DNA of 64,000 nt from Dyella subtropica (GTDB lineage: Bacteria; Pseudomonadota; Gammaproteobacteria; Xanthomonadales; Rhodanobacteraceae), in assembly GCF_026283965.1 (NCBI RefSeq), contig NZ_JAPDPD010000011.1, positions 1 through 64,000 on the forward strand, given 5' to 3'. Positions 36,304 through 44,660 of the stretch are shown in pieces (position 1 is the stretch's first letter; every line of letters begins with the position of its first letter). The notes beneath the pieces were generated by a model. That model was not told the DNA's origin. It searched no databases and saw only the letters and a list, made by a program, of their open reading frames with translations. The position numbers and the translations under genes were made by a program.

Positions 36304-37683
36304 TCAGAACATGTAGCCGATGCCGAGATTGAAGCGATCGTTCTTCGGATGGTCCTGGAACTTCTGGTAGTCCGCCTTGCACACGACTTGCGGATGCGGA
36401 TTGAACGATACGCCGACAGTCGTGACCCGATCGGCATTCGCTGCATCGGCGAGGAAACCCGCTGGCATCTTCGACTGCGTGTTGAACTTCTCATAGCGCA
36501 CGAACGGCGTGAGTTTCATGTCGCCGTGCTCCCACACCGTATAGGCGCCCTGCACCAGCCAGCCATAGAACGCGCTCGGCACGTAAGGGCGATTGGCCCC
36601 CGTGGCGGTGTTGAAGGCTTGCACCGTCGTGTCGATCTTCCCGGCATCGCCGATCGTGCCCTTGGCATACACCGCCGATAGATCCCAGCCATTCTGTTGC
36701 CAACGGGTATGGACGTCCCACAGCGTCACGCGGGCGCTGATGCCTGCGAAATTCGGCTTGGTGTTATCCGTCTTGAAATCGGCATTGGCATGCATCGAAT
36801 TACCGGAGAACACGGCGCCACCGACCGTCCACCCCGGGATGCCCTGATAATTCACCGCAGCGTAGGCGGCGAGATCATGCGCCTTCGCCAACTGCAGCTC
36901 CTGATGGCTGGCATGGAGCGGCGAGCTGGCATCGTCGAGCTTGGCCGTGTCGAAACCCGTGGTGACGCCAACATCCCACTTCAGCCCGGCATCGGTGCTG
37001 CCGTAAAGGCCAAGGCCGCCTTCGCGCCAGGTCGAAGGGATGATGCGTGTCTCCACCTCGTTGCGCTCGACACCGTAGAACGCCGGCGGCTCGTGCGATT
37101 GATTCAGCAGACCGAACGGCATCAGGAACAAGCCGGCCTTGAGGTTCACCGCCGAGTTGAACTGGTAGTTCAGATAAGCCTGCTCGATCTCGCTCTCGCC
37201 CTGATCGTTGGCGCTGGTCACAGCGTGCTCCCACTCCACTTCACTGTTGAAACTCAACTGATCGGTAAAGCGATGGCCGAACAGGATCACAAAGCGTTTC
37301 AGATCAGCCTGGGAGCGGCTGCTGTCTTTGGTGTAGTGGTTGTAGGCGATCTCGCCATAGCCGCCGAAGCTGGTGTCCGAGGCGGTCGCCACCGGCGGTG
37401 GCGTGGTGGTGACTGCGGTGCTATTCGACGGGGATGGCGTGGTAGGGGCAGGCGACGCCACCGCTGCCATGGCGTTAGCCGTCTTCGCCTGCTGCCCCAC
37501 CAGTGTCTGTGTCTGCGTGCGCAGATCCTTGATCTCCGCCGCCTGCGTCTGCAGCTGGGCCGCTTGCGCCTCCAGTTTCTGCTGGAGCTGCAAGATCATG
37601 GCCTTGAGCTCGGCTTCGCTGGCGTGCACTGGGTGTACGAAAGCGGCGCTGGCAACGGCCAGCGCGAAAGCGGTCTTCTTCAT
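36304..37683 (-). CDS. Porin (phosphate-selective OprP/OprO-like)
   Basis: This 459-residue precursor has a signal peptide (KTAFALAVASAAFVHPVHA), an N-terminal coiled coil (ELKAMILQLQQKLEAQAAQLQTQAAEIKDLRTQ, residues 25-60) as in OprO/P-type porins, a Pro/Thr linker, and a barrel beginning SFGGYGEIAYNHY and ending FNLGIGYMF with C-terminal Phe. LFLMPFGLLNQSHEPPAFYGVERNEVE is a family-typical segment. Substrate cannot be told. A Fur-like box at 37707-37725 lies just upstream, so it may take up an iron or metal source instead of phosphate. Confidence 0.85.
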   Translation of the reverse strand: MKKTAFALAVASAAFVHPVHASEAELKAMILQLQQKLEAQAAQLQTQAAEIKDLRTQTQTLVGQQAKTANAMAAVASPAPTTPSPSNSTAVTTTPPPVATASDTSFGGYGEIAYNHYTKDSSRSQADLKRFVILFGHRFTDQLSFNSEVEWEHAVTSANDQGESEIEQAYLNYQFNSAVNLKAGLFLMPFGLLNQSHEPPAFYGVERNEVETRIIPSTWREGGLGLYGSTDAGLKWDVGVTTGFDTAKLDDASSPLHASHQELQLAKAHDLAAYAAVNYQGIPGWTVGGAVFSGNSMHANADFKTDNTKPNFAGISARVTLWDVHTRWQQNGWDLSAVYAKGTIGDAGKIDTTVQAFNTATGANRPYVPSAFYGWLVQGAYTVWEHGDMKLTPFVRYEKFNTQSKMPAGFLADAANADRVTTVGVSFNPHPQVVCKADYQKFQDHPKNDRFNLGIGYMF

Positions 37684-37706
37684 GTAGGAACCCCTAGAAA
37701 TCAGTG

Positions 37707-37725
37707 AATGATATTAATTCTCATT
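37707..37725 (-). promoter_or_regulatory. Fur-box-like operator before the porin gene
   Basis: The minus strand reads AATGAGAATTAATATCATT. Its central 15 bases match the Fur 7-1-7 consensus TGATAATNATTATCA at 12 of 14 defined positions. It lies 24 bases upstream of the porin ATG, overlapping the probable promoter, so iron-replete repression is expected. Confidence 0.65.
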
Positions 37726-37784
37726 AACTGACGCTAGGCTTTCAACGCGCCCGACGTACGCTCAAAGCGAGGGCGGCCCGCACA

Positions 37785-38432
37785 TCAAGGGCGCTTGCCC
37801 AGAAAGACGTGCATTGCCCGTTCACCCGCGACGTACTTCGTGCATTCATAGCCCAGTGCACGCATGTCGAGACCGTGCAAGAGGGCCTCCCCGGAACCGA
37901 GCAGCACGGGTCGGATGGCGAGATGCAGCTCGTCAATCAGGCCGGCGCGGAGGTACTGCCGAATCGTCGATGCGCCACCGCCGAGGCGGACGTCGCGGCC
38001 ACCCGCCGCAGCGGTCGCCTGCTCCAAAGCCGCGTGAATGCCTTCGGTGACGAAATGAAACTCCGTGCCTCCCGCCATCTTGAGCGGCGAACGCGGGTGG
38101 TGCGTCAGCACGAAGACGGGCGTGTGATAGGGCGGCTCGTCGCCCCACCAGCCTTTCCAGTGGTCGTCCGGCCACGGGCCGCGGATCGGTCCGAACATAT
38201 TGCGCCCAAGAATCCAGGCGCCGATGCCGGCAAAGCCTTGCTCCGCCATGTCGTTGTCGACGCCCGCTTCCCCACCTTCTTCTCCATGCATGTTTCGCCA
38301 TAGGCGCGTATGGAAGAACCACTCCATTAGCTCAGGTCCACCGATGCCGAGTGGATGCTCAAGATCCTGGTTTGGCCCGGCACCGTAACCGTCGATGGAG
38401 ACGGCAAAGCTCTGGACGCGAAGTTTCGACAT
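37785..38432 (-). CDS. Dihydrofolate-reductase-like / RibD C-terminal-domain protein
   Basis: The 215-residue protein shows the RibD_C (dihydrofolate-reductase-like) fold: KLRVQSFAVSIDGYGAG, AWILGRNMFGPIRGPW, PVFVLTHHPRSPLKMAGGTEFHFV, GGRDVRLGGGASTIRQYLRAGLIDELHLAIRPVLLGSGEALL. Such stand-alone proteins often act as NADPH-dependent reductases of unknown substrate. The start at 38432 follows the ribosome site GAGGCATGCC. It is not linked to other riboflavin or folate genes here. Confidence 0.85.
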   Translation of the reverse strand: MSKLRVQSFAVSIDGYGAGPNQDLEHPLGIGGPELMEWFFHTRLWRNMHGEEGGEAGVDNDMAEQGFAGIGAWILGRNMFGPIRGPWPDDHWKGWWGDEPPYHTPVFVLTHHPRSPLKMAGGTEFHFVTEGIHAALEQATAAAGGRDVRLGGGASTIRQYLRAGLIDELHLAIRPVLLGSGEALLHGLDMRALGYECTKYVAGERAMHVFLGKRP

Positions 38433-38529
38433 GGCATGCCTCGTTGCTTGATCCATAGGGCCTAAGGGTTCGTGCTTTCGCGCCAGTATGGAAGCTCAGG
38501 AATGTGCGATGCACACGCATGGTTTGCGC

Positions 38530-40212
38530 TCAGTGCGCTCCTCGCGGTAGCACGCGGATGATGTTCATCATGCCCAGATCTTCATGATTCAGGATGTGGC
38601 AGTGAAAGACGAAGTCGCCCACGTCCGGGCCGCGGAAGTCTATGCGCACCTTGACGCTAGGGTAGGGATGACTGGGGTCGCCGTCCCAGAAGGGCACCTG
38701 CACCATGTCGAGGTATTGACCTGTCACGCCAGGAACCTGCGGCGAGCCATTGATCTCGAAGTTGTCCTGCGACTCCACCAGAAAGTGAATTTGGTGCACA
38801 TGGAATTCATGGTTTTCAAGCGTGCGATTCTGGATGACCCACTCTTCGACCGTGCCCTGGGTGGCTACGATGTCAGGCGGTAGATTGGGATCAAAAACAT
38901 GTTTCGGCATGCCCTCCACCGCCATGAAGAAGCTGGTGGGTTGGATTTCGTCGAAATAGACGGTGCGATAAGCCGCCACCTTGGCCTGCGCGAGGCCCGC
39001 GAAACGTTGATGGCTGGTGCTTAGCTCGGTAAAGGCGGGCAGGCGATCCATGACACTCGCTTGCTGCGAAGCTATCGCGTCGCCGGGTAGTCGTATCGTC
39101 GCCAAAGGGCGCGCCGGATCATTGTCACCAAATGGTCCGGTATTAATGCCTTGCGTGACCAGTTGCGCCAGCTTCACATCGGGCCCCGGGGCATCCACGA
39201 TGAATTCGGCACGCGACGCCGGAGGAAGCACGATGTGATCCAGTGCGATCGGATCGCCGGGTCGTTTGCCATCCTGCGAATTGAGCGGCACGCCGTCACG
39301 TGCCACCAGCTGCAGTTCTTGTGCTTGACCGTCCCATAGATACTGCAGGTCGAGGATGGTATCTGCGGCGGCATTGGCGACGCGCCAGAACTGTTGCTCG
39401 CCCCTTTGCATCACGAGCACCGCCGGCACGAATTGATTCGAGTCGGCGCTAGTGGGAGAGGTGATCGGAACGTAGTTGAGCGTGACGTCCCAGGACGGAA
39501 TGCTTCCCCCGGGACTGGGCGCTCCCGGCACATTCTGATCGCGCACCACGAGCACGCGTTGTCGCAGCCCAGCGACCGCAGGCTGCACGTTCTCGATGCC
39601 ATCCACAACGATCGCGCCCGCGGCGCCTCCTTGCAACGCCAGCTCGGACATGCCGTGGATGTGCGGGTGATACCAATAGAGTCCGGGCGGCTCGTTGCGC
39701 GGAAACTTCACGTCGTATTGAAACGTTTCCCCGGCGTTGATCAAGGTCTTGATCACCTCGTCCTGATGACACGCTGGCGAGGCATTGGCGCCATGGTAAT
39801 GAATGTTCACGGAGCTGCTGTCCATGAACGAGGCGCCGCAATTGGGGGCACTCACCGCCATGCTTCCCGTGCCGGGAGGCAAATTATTGGTAATCGTGAT
39901 TTGCAGCCGGTCGCCGGGACGAATGTGCAGTGTGGGGTTCTGCATGTGGTCCGGGGTCATAAAGCAGTAAAGCTTGCGACCCGCGTCATCCAGCCGGCTT
40001 TGATAGGAGAACCGCACGCGCAGTACGCCGTTGCGGCTGAACAACGCAGGCTCTTTCTCGATCACACTTCCTGCGACCGGGCGCGGGCAGGGATCGCTTA
40101 CCTGTGGCACTGGCGTTGGGTGGCGAGAGGCTTGAGCGTCAACTTCCCCGACGCCAAACATTGTCGACAACGATACGAGCAAACTGCCGAACAACCACTT
40201 GGTCAGGCGCAT
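38530..40212 (-). CDS. Multicopper oxidase (CueO/CotA-like)
   Basis: The 560-residue precursor has a signal peptide (LFGSLLVSLSTMFGVGEVDA) and all four copper motifs: IHYHGAN, YWYHPHIHGMSE, HEFHVHQIHFL and FHCHILNHEDLGMMNIIRV with the type-1 Cys. It is distinct from copA at 14400 in having no Met-rich insert and a spacing more like laccase or bilirubin oxidase. Substrate may be phenols, bilirubin or metal ions. It is not co-transcribed with other cop genes in the window. Remains of a transposase lie directly upstream. Confidence 0.88.
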   Translation of the reverse strand: MRLTKWLFGSLLVSLSTMFGVGEVDAQASRHPTPVPQVSDPCPRPVAGSVIEKEPALFSRNGVLRVRFSYQSRLDDAGRKLYCFMTPDHMQNPTLHIRPGDRLQITITNNLPPGTGSMAVSAPNCGASFMDSSSVNIHYHGANASPACHQDEVIKTLINAGETFQYDVKFPRNEPPGLYWYHPHIHGMSELALQGGAAGAIVVDGIENVQPAVAGLRQRVLVVRDQNVPGAPSPGGSIPSWDVTLNYVPITSPTSADSNQFVPAVLVMQRGEQQFWRVANAAADTILDLQYLWDGQAQELQLVARDGVPLNSQDGKRPGDPIALDHIVLPPASRAEFIVDAPGPDVKLAQLVTQGINTGPFGDNDPARPLATIRLPGDAIASQQASVMDRLPAFTELSTSHQRFAGLAQAKVAAYRTVYFDEIQPTSFFMAVEGMPKHVFDPNLPPDIVATQGTVEEWVIQNRTLENHEFHVHQIHFLVESQDNFEINGSPQVPGVTGQYLDMVQVPFWDGDPSHPYPSVKVRIDFRGPDVGDFVFHCHILNHEDLGMMNIIRVLPRGAH

Positions 40213-40344
40213 AAAGATGACCCCCCGTGAATTGGACGTTCTGTTTACCAGTCGTAATTAGGATCCCCCAGCGAACCCGCGCACCATATGGGATGCCCCT
40301 GCCTTCTGTCTACACGGGGCTGGTTGTATCCAAGAGCCGGCTCG

Positions 40345-40492
40345 AAATCTCCTGAGCAGCATAGCCAAGGAGGTCAGCGGATGAAGGACAGGGCGGTGTC
40401 AGCTTGTGCTCGCCGTTCGTCCATCACCGCCGACACTTCTCCAGCCAGGCGAATGCGCGCTGCACCACCCCGCGCTTGGGCATGACCTTGAA
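40345..40492 (-). pseudogene. Decayed IS5-type transposase C-terminus
   Basis: The minus strand encodes FKVMPKRGVVQRAFAWLEKCRR, then a stop, then W-T-N-G-E-H-K-L, then in shifted frames DTALSFIR and LAMLLRRF. This fits the IS5-group end (xxRWVVERxFAWLxxxRRLWKNCERKLNTSLQFIxLAFLALLLRR) with one stop and at least two frameshifts. It is the only feature in the 336-base gap at 40213-40548. No terminal inverted repeats are evident. Confidence 0.6.
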
Positions 40493-40548
40493 CATGTGCA
40501 ATTCACACGCCTGGTGATCGGCACGGTGTGGCTTTTCTCGACAGCCTG

Positions 40549-41040
40549 CTAGTGCTTTTTGAGATTCTTGATTTCGTCTTCGAGATCTTTACGTAAACCC
40601 GACGTCGAAGCGCTCACCACATCGTCAATGCGCCACGATCCATCGACCTTGATCAGCTTCAGGTGAACCGGCTCGCTGACTTTTCCAAAATTGGTGAACT
40701 TCACGATCGCTGTCGCATGGACGTCATCGGCAGGATCAACGCGAATGCCTTGTACGACGATATCGAAATCCTGGCAGCCACAAAGCGGGTCGGCATCCAT
40801 CGCGCCCATTTCGCCGTTCAAGGCAAGCGCATCCCGATGAAGCAGGTCCCGCAGCGAGGGCGTGACCAAGGATTCCAGTTGAGGAGGATCCTTCTCCGCT
40901 TTATAGGTCGCATAGACACGACGCAAGAAGCCTTCGGCGGACGCATCCGCTTTTGCGGCGTCTGCCGGCGTGGCATGAGAACACATCAGGCATGCCACCA
41001 ACGCACATCCGGCGGCGCTGAACCATTGCAGTTTATTCAT
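40549..41040 (-). CDS. Secreted DUF3828-like protein
   Basis: The 163-residue precursor has a signal peptide (AAGCALVACLMCSHATPADA). The body has a pattern of the DUF3828 family: EGFLRRVYATYKAEKD, SPxLRDLLHRDALALNGEMGAMDADPLCGCQDFDI near residue 85, and a final beta strand set (LKLIKVDGSWRIDDVV). The GEMGAMDADPLCGCQD stretch is the most diagnostic. It is probably periplasmic. The function is unknown. The base composition is more A/T-rich than the core genes. Confidence 0.75.
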   Translation of the reverse strand: MNKLQWFSAAGCALVACLMCSHATPADAAKADASAEGFLRRVYATYKAEKDPPQLESLVTPSLRDLLHRDALALNGEMGAMDADPLCGCQDFDIVVQGIRVDPADDVHATAIVKFTNFGKVSEPVHLKLIKVDGSWRIDDVVSASTSGLRKDLEDEIKNLKKH

Positions 41041-41120
41041 AAGTCACTCCGTTGATTGTTTTCGATAACAGGGTGCCGGCTGCGATCCGGACATGACCGT
41101 CCGCCGTCGACACTAAGCCG

Positions 41121-41591
41121 TCATTCCTTGGCGCCCGCGTGAACCAATAATTGGATCAGCGCAGCATCTTTGTTGTCCTTGGCCATGGACAAGGGCGTGT
41201 CGCCGCGTGCCGAAACAGCGTTTACATCGGCCTGATACTTGATCAGCAGTGCAGCCGTATCGGCATGCTTGCCTAGAATCGCGGTCATCAGCGGCGTATA
41301 GCCATCACCGTCGCCAGCCCCTTTGTCTGCGCCGGCTTTGAGCAGGGCTTCGACGATGTCGTTATGGCCAAGCATCGCTGCTTGGGTCAGAAACGTCGGC
41401 GAGGCGCGGCCGTCTTCGCGCAGGCTTAGGTCGATGTGCTGTTGGATCAGTTGGTTGACCGCCGACACCTGGTTTTTCTCGATCGCCTGCATCATGGATG
41501 CATAGCTTGGCGTGTGATTGGCAGGCTACGCACCGACACTGCCGCTTATGGCGAGGGATATGGCGAATAAAGGCACAAGCAAACGTTTCAT
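41121..41591 (-). pseudogene. Secreted ankyrin-repeat protein broken by an amber codon
   Basis: From an ATG at 41591 the frame gives a signal peptide (MKRLLVPLFAISLAISGSVGA), then TAG at 41528-41526, then in the same frame PANHTPSYASMMQAIEKNQ and three ankyrin repeats (ASPTFLTQAAMLGHNDIVEALLKAGAD, GYTPLMTAILGKHADTAALLIKYQADVN, GDTPLSMAKDNKDAALIQLLVHAG). Restart at 41495 would yield an unexported 124-residue protein. A nonsense mutation or suppression is implied. The function is unknown. Confidence 0.75.
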
Positions 41592-41913
41592 GAAATCACC
41601 GAGATAAAGCGACGAACTGGCATGGCCAAGTCATGTAAATCAGATACATGGATGCCTTGCCAGGCTAATACGGAGGGCTTTGCATGTGGTGTACAGACGG
41701 AATGATAGCGAGATATTGAACATCTGATGAGCGGTGGCCTGGTGTTCACGGGCTGTGAAGGCTTGGCGTCTAGGTCATTTGGCCTAGCCGAGGGCGGCGG
41801 CTACTGAGATTCAGCGCAAATTTCCGGCCTTGCCAATGGTTGATGATCCCTGCGCTTTCGTGGCTTGGTCACGAGGCTTCAACGGACGTTACCCTCATCC
41901 CCAAGGACACGTA

Positions 41914-42009
41914 ATGAAAGCCATGACGCGCAGGATGATTCCCTTTTGTCTGTTGCCGTCGTTGGCAGCTTCATATAGCAGTTTCGCGGCTGATGCAGGT
42001 CATAGCTGA
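41914..42009 (+). CDS. Possible 31-residue signal-peptide-like ORF
   Basis: The frame encodes KAMTRRMIPFCLLPSLAASYSSFAADAGHS, a basic N-terminus with a hydrophobic core and an AxA cleavage motif, then stops. It could be the start of a deleted secreted protein or a very small secreted peptide. It is in the 539-base gap 41592-42130, which otherwise holds no recognisable gene. Confidence 0.35.
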   Translation: MKAMTRRMIPFCLLPSLAASYSSFAADAGHS

Positions 42010-42130
42010 CATCCCTGTTCATGCACTGTCGCTGCAACGAAAGCGCACCCGCTTCACAACCATGTTTCTCCGTGGTCATCGCTGACCGCACTTCCCCCTC
42101 CGTTTTGACCACTCTTTACAGGGCTGTCAT

Positions 42131-43867
42131 ATGAAAAACGCTTACGCGCTGAATACGCCGAAAGAAAATCCAGGTGTAGCAAGTTATGTGCTTAGTCATG
42201 TCAGAACGTTTTTGCGTCCTCTGGCTCTTGCGATTCCCCTTGCCCTCTTTGCGATCAATGCAAATGCGGCGCAGGATGTCTCTGTTGATTATACGAATGT
42301 CCTAAGAAAACTGGATCATTTGGCTCTTGGCGGTGTCGATGAGAGTGCTTACGGGGCTCCTAATGTATTGGTAAACGATGCGCTGCAGCAGGCTAGGCTG
42401 AAGGCGCTGGGTGTTCCGTATATGAGAATTAATCTCAAATACAGCACGCCCGGCAATCCGAATAGCCCTATTGTTTGCGGGGCTAGCGGATGCGATACCA
42501 GGTGGAGCGGCGACGATTGGGTTAACCACATAAAGGCACTTGGGGCGGAACCTGTGGTTGAAGATCCCAGCAACCCCAGCGATCTGCCAAGCCTTGTGAA
42601 GCATTTCAATGTGGACACGAACAATCCTGTTCACCGATGGCTTGGTGGAATCAACGAGCCCAATATCCACGGGCAGACTGCGACGACATACAGCACGAAT
42701 TTCAACGTGACTTACGACGCCATGAAGGCCGTGGATTCGACCATTCTCATTGGTGGTCCAACCATCGCATGGTACGACAGCGGGTTTCTTCAGACGTTCT
42801 TGAACATGTCGGGGAGCCGCGTGGACTTCCTTGATTTTCATGGTTACGCGCAAGGGACCACTCAGCTCACTTACGACGTACTGTTCGGCAAGGCTCAGAC
42901 CTACGAGACGGACATCTTAGACCTCTATAAGCGTATTCAAGCGACCGTTCCCTCCAGGGCTTCAAATATTTCGATTGAAGTTGGCGAGTGGGATCTTGAC
43001 GATGCAGGGCACGCGCTGGAATACACCCCGTTTGAAGCGGCATGGGGCGCGTCTACGATGGGGCATATCCTAAGAGCCGGTGGCATCGGGATGCTGTATG
43101 CGGACAAAGGCAATCTTCTGCTAAAGACCGGCGCGGAAGTGCCCAATGGCAAGCTCGATGATCCGACGCCGATGTATCATGCGTTAGGCATGTACACGGG
43201 AGAAGGCCTGTTCCCAAGTTTCGGAACGGACCTGGTGCAGGCGACGACGAGCATTCCCAATGTTGAGGTATATGCCTCGGACAATCCGAAGAATATTGTC
43301 GTTATCAATAAGGACCCTAACCTTTATCAGACCGCGACATTCGCCTTGAATGGGGTCTCTACAGGGTCTGCGGAAGTGTGGAGGCGGGATCAGTCGAGCG
43401 GGTCCTCCGCGAGCCCGGTAGATATGGGTGCGGTGCAGATTGTCAATGGTTCATTCTCATATAGCCTGCCTCCATTTTCCGTAACCACGTTTGTGGTCGG
43501 AGGGTCATCCACTCCTGCACCTGGTCCGTCGGTATCTGGGTTTTCGTTATACGATGCCGATACCAAGAAGTTGATCGGTGTGCTGCAGAACAATCAAACC
43601 ATCTCCCTTTCCAAGCTGCCGACAACGCATTTGAATGTTGAGGCAACTACGGCGCCTGCCAATGTAGGAAGCGTGGTATTTGGGCTGGATGGTCAGGCCA
43701 ATTTTCACGTAGAGAATTATTCTGGCTATTTCATGGAGGGGAAGAGCGGCAATTATTGGGCGCCGACGGTAGGGGCACACACGATTACCGCAACGCCTTA
43801 CGCAGGAAAGCAGGCGCAAGGGCAACAGGGTAATGCTGGTTCCATTGCTATCCATGTGGAGCCGTAG
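42131..43867 (+). CDS. Secreted clan-A glycoside hydrolase (GH39/GH5-like)
   Basis: This 578-residue protein has a long N-terminal signal (FLRPLALAIPLALFAINANA). A beta/alpha-barrel has the likely acid/base in GGINEPN near residue 177 and the likely nucleophile in ISIEVGEWDL near 283, the retaining clan-A pair, plus VDFLDFHGYAQ between them. A C-terminal Ig-like/carbohydrate-associated domain (SGFSLYDADTKKLIGVLQNNQTISLSKLPTTHLNVEATTAPANVGSVVFGLDG) follows. Base composition is clearly less G/C rich than neighbouring core genes, consistent with acquisition. The sugar substrate is unknown. Confidence 0.75.
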   Translation: MKNAYALNTPKENPGVASYVLSHVRTFLRPLALAIPLALFAINANAAQDVSVDYTNVLRKLDHLALGGVDESAYGAPNVLVNDALQQARLKALGVPYMRINLKYSTPGNPNSPIVCGASGCDTRWSGDDWVNHIKALGAEPVVEDPSNPSDLPSLVKHFNVDTNNPVHRWLGGINEPNIHGQTATTYSTNFNVTYDAMKAVDSTILIGGPTIAWYDSGFLQTFLNMSGSRVDFLDFHGYAQGTTQLTYDVLFGKAQTYETDILDLYKRIQATVPSRASNISIEVGEWDLDDAGHALEYTPFEAAWGASTMGHILRAGGIGMLYADKGNLLLKTGAEVPNGKLDDPTPMYHALGMYTGEGLFPSFGTDLVQATTSIPNVEVYASDNPKNIVVINKDPNLYQTATFALNGVSTGSAEVWRRDQSSGSSASPVDMGAVQIVNGSFSYSLPPFSVTTFVVGGSSTPAPGPSVSGFSLYDADTKKLIGVLQNNQTISLSKLPTTHLNVEATTAPANVGSVVFGLDGQANFHVENYSGYFMEGKSGNYWAPTVGAHTITATPYAGKQAQGQQGNAGSIAIHVEP

Positions 43868-43949
43868 GCGTTGGGGCTGAGGTATCCCAGCTTTTTCTAC
43901 ATGTGAAATCATGTAACTAATAGTTGGGATGCATGCGTCACGAAGCGTG

Positions 43950-44082
43950 TTTTTGCTCGTCATTCCGGCGCAGGCCGGAATCCAGTTGAATTGTCGTGCG
44001 AAGCACTCAAAACTGTTTTTGTGTGCTTCGCACGGCTTATTTAAACTGGATTCCGGCCTGCGCCGGAATGACGGCTCAAAAC
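43950..44082. repeat. MITE-like nested inverted-repeat element, copy 1
   Basis: An outer perfect 30-bp inverted repeat (43958-43987 with 44044-44073, core CATTCCGGCGCAGGCCGGAA) encloses a perfect 12-bp hairpin CGTGCGAAGCAC/GTGCTTCGCACG. A second copy with the same order is at 59344-59475. It explains most of the 283-base gap 43868-44150. Confidence 0.9.
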
Positions 44083-44150
44083 GTGGGGATACTTCAGAGT
44101 CGGGAGGGGGTGGACATGCGCGAAACCCTCTCCCGAGGATGCTCCTAAAG

Positions 44151-44588
44151 CTACTTCAACGGCGGCTGCGGCGTCCTCTTCTTTCTCGTGCCCATCGCTC
44201 CAGACGCGGCTGCTTGCAGGATGCGGCGGAAAGTGGGGCATTCCATATGACTCGACGCGGTGCAGGCAGCGGCGTGCCGGAGGCCGTCGCGCATGGCGCT
44301 CAGTTTGTGGATCGTCTGGTCCAAGACGTTCGCCTTGGCGGCGAGCATCTGCCGGTCGATGCGCAATTGCCCGTCCGCTGCCCACATCAGCGCGAGCTCA
44401 TCCAGCGAGAAGCCGGCGGCGCGCCCCAGGGCGATCAGCGCTAACCGTTCGAGCACGCCGGGATCGAACAGTCGGCGTAAACCCCGTCTGCCGACCGAGG
44501 CGATCAGCCCCTTCATTTCATAGAACCGCAAGGTCGAAGCGGGAACGCCGGAACGCTTAGCCACCTCTGCTATGTCCAGGTACTTCAC
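44151..44588 (-). CDS. MerR-family transcriptional regulator
   Basis: The 145-residue protein has the MerR winged-helix N-terminus (YLDIAEVAKRSGVPASTLRFYEMKGLIASVGRRGLRRLFDPGVLERLALIALGRAAGFSLDELALM) and a coiled dimerisation helix (RQMLAAKANVLDQTIHKLSAMRDGL). It has C-terminal cysteines C108 and C116 that could sense a signal, as in SoxR- or metal-sensing members. It is divergent from a methyltransferase gene with a MerR-type promoter between. Confidence 0.9.
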   Translation of the reverse strand: MKYLDIAEVAKRSGVPASTLRFYEMKGLIASVGRRGLRRLFDPGVLERLALIALGRAAGFSLDELALMWAADGQLRIDRQMLAAKANVLDQTIHKLSAMRDGLRHAAACTASSHMECPTFRRILQAAASGAMGTRKKRTPQPPLK

Positions 44589-44592
44589 CCTC

Positions 44593-44623
44593 TTGACCTC
44601 AAGTCGACTTGAATTGGCACACT
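44593..44623 (+). promoter_or_regulatory. MerR-type promoter with perfect 14-bp palindrome
   Basis: TTGACC at 44593 is followed by TCAAGTCGACTTGA (a perfect palindrome) and a weak -10 CACACT at 44618, a 19-base spacer. This is the expected site of the adjacent MerR regulator and reads towards the methyltransferase at 44661. Confidence 0.65.
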
Positions 44624-44660
44624 GCCGATCCCGCGCCTTGAAAGCAAGAAGGAGAATGAA

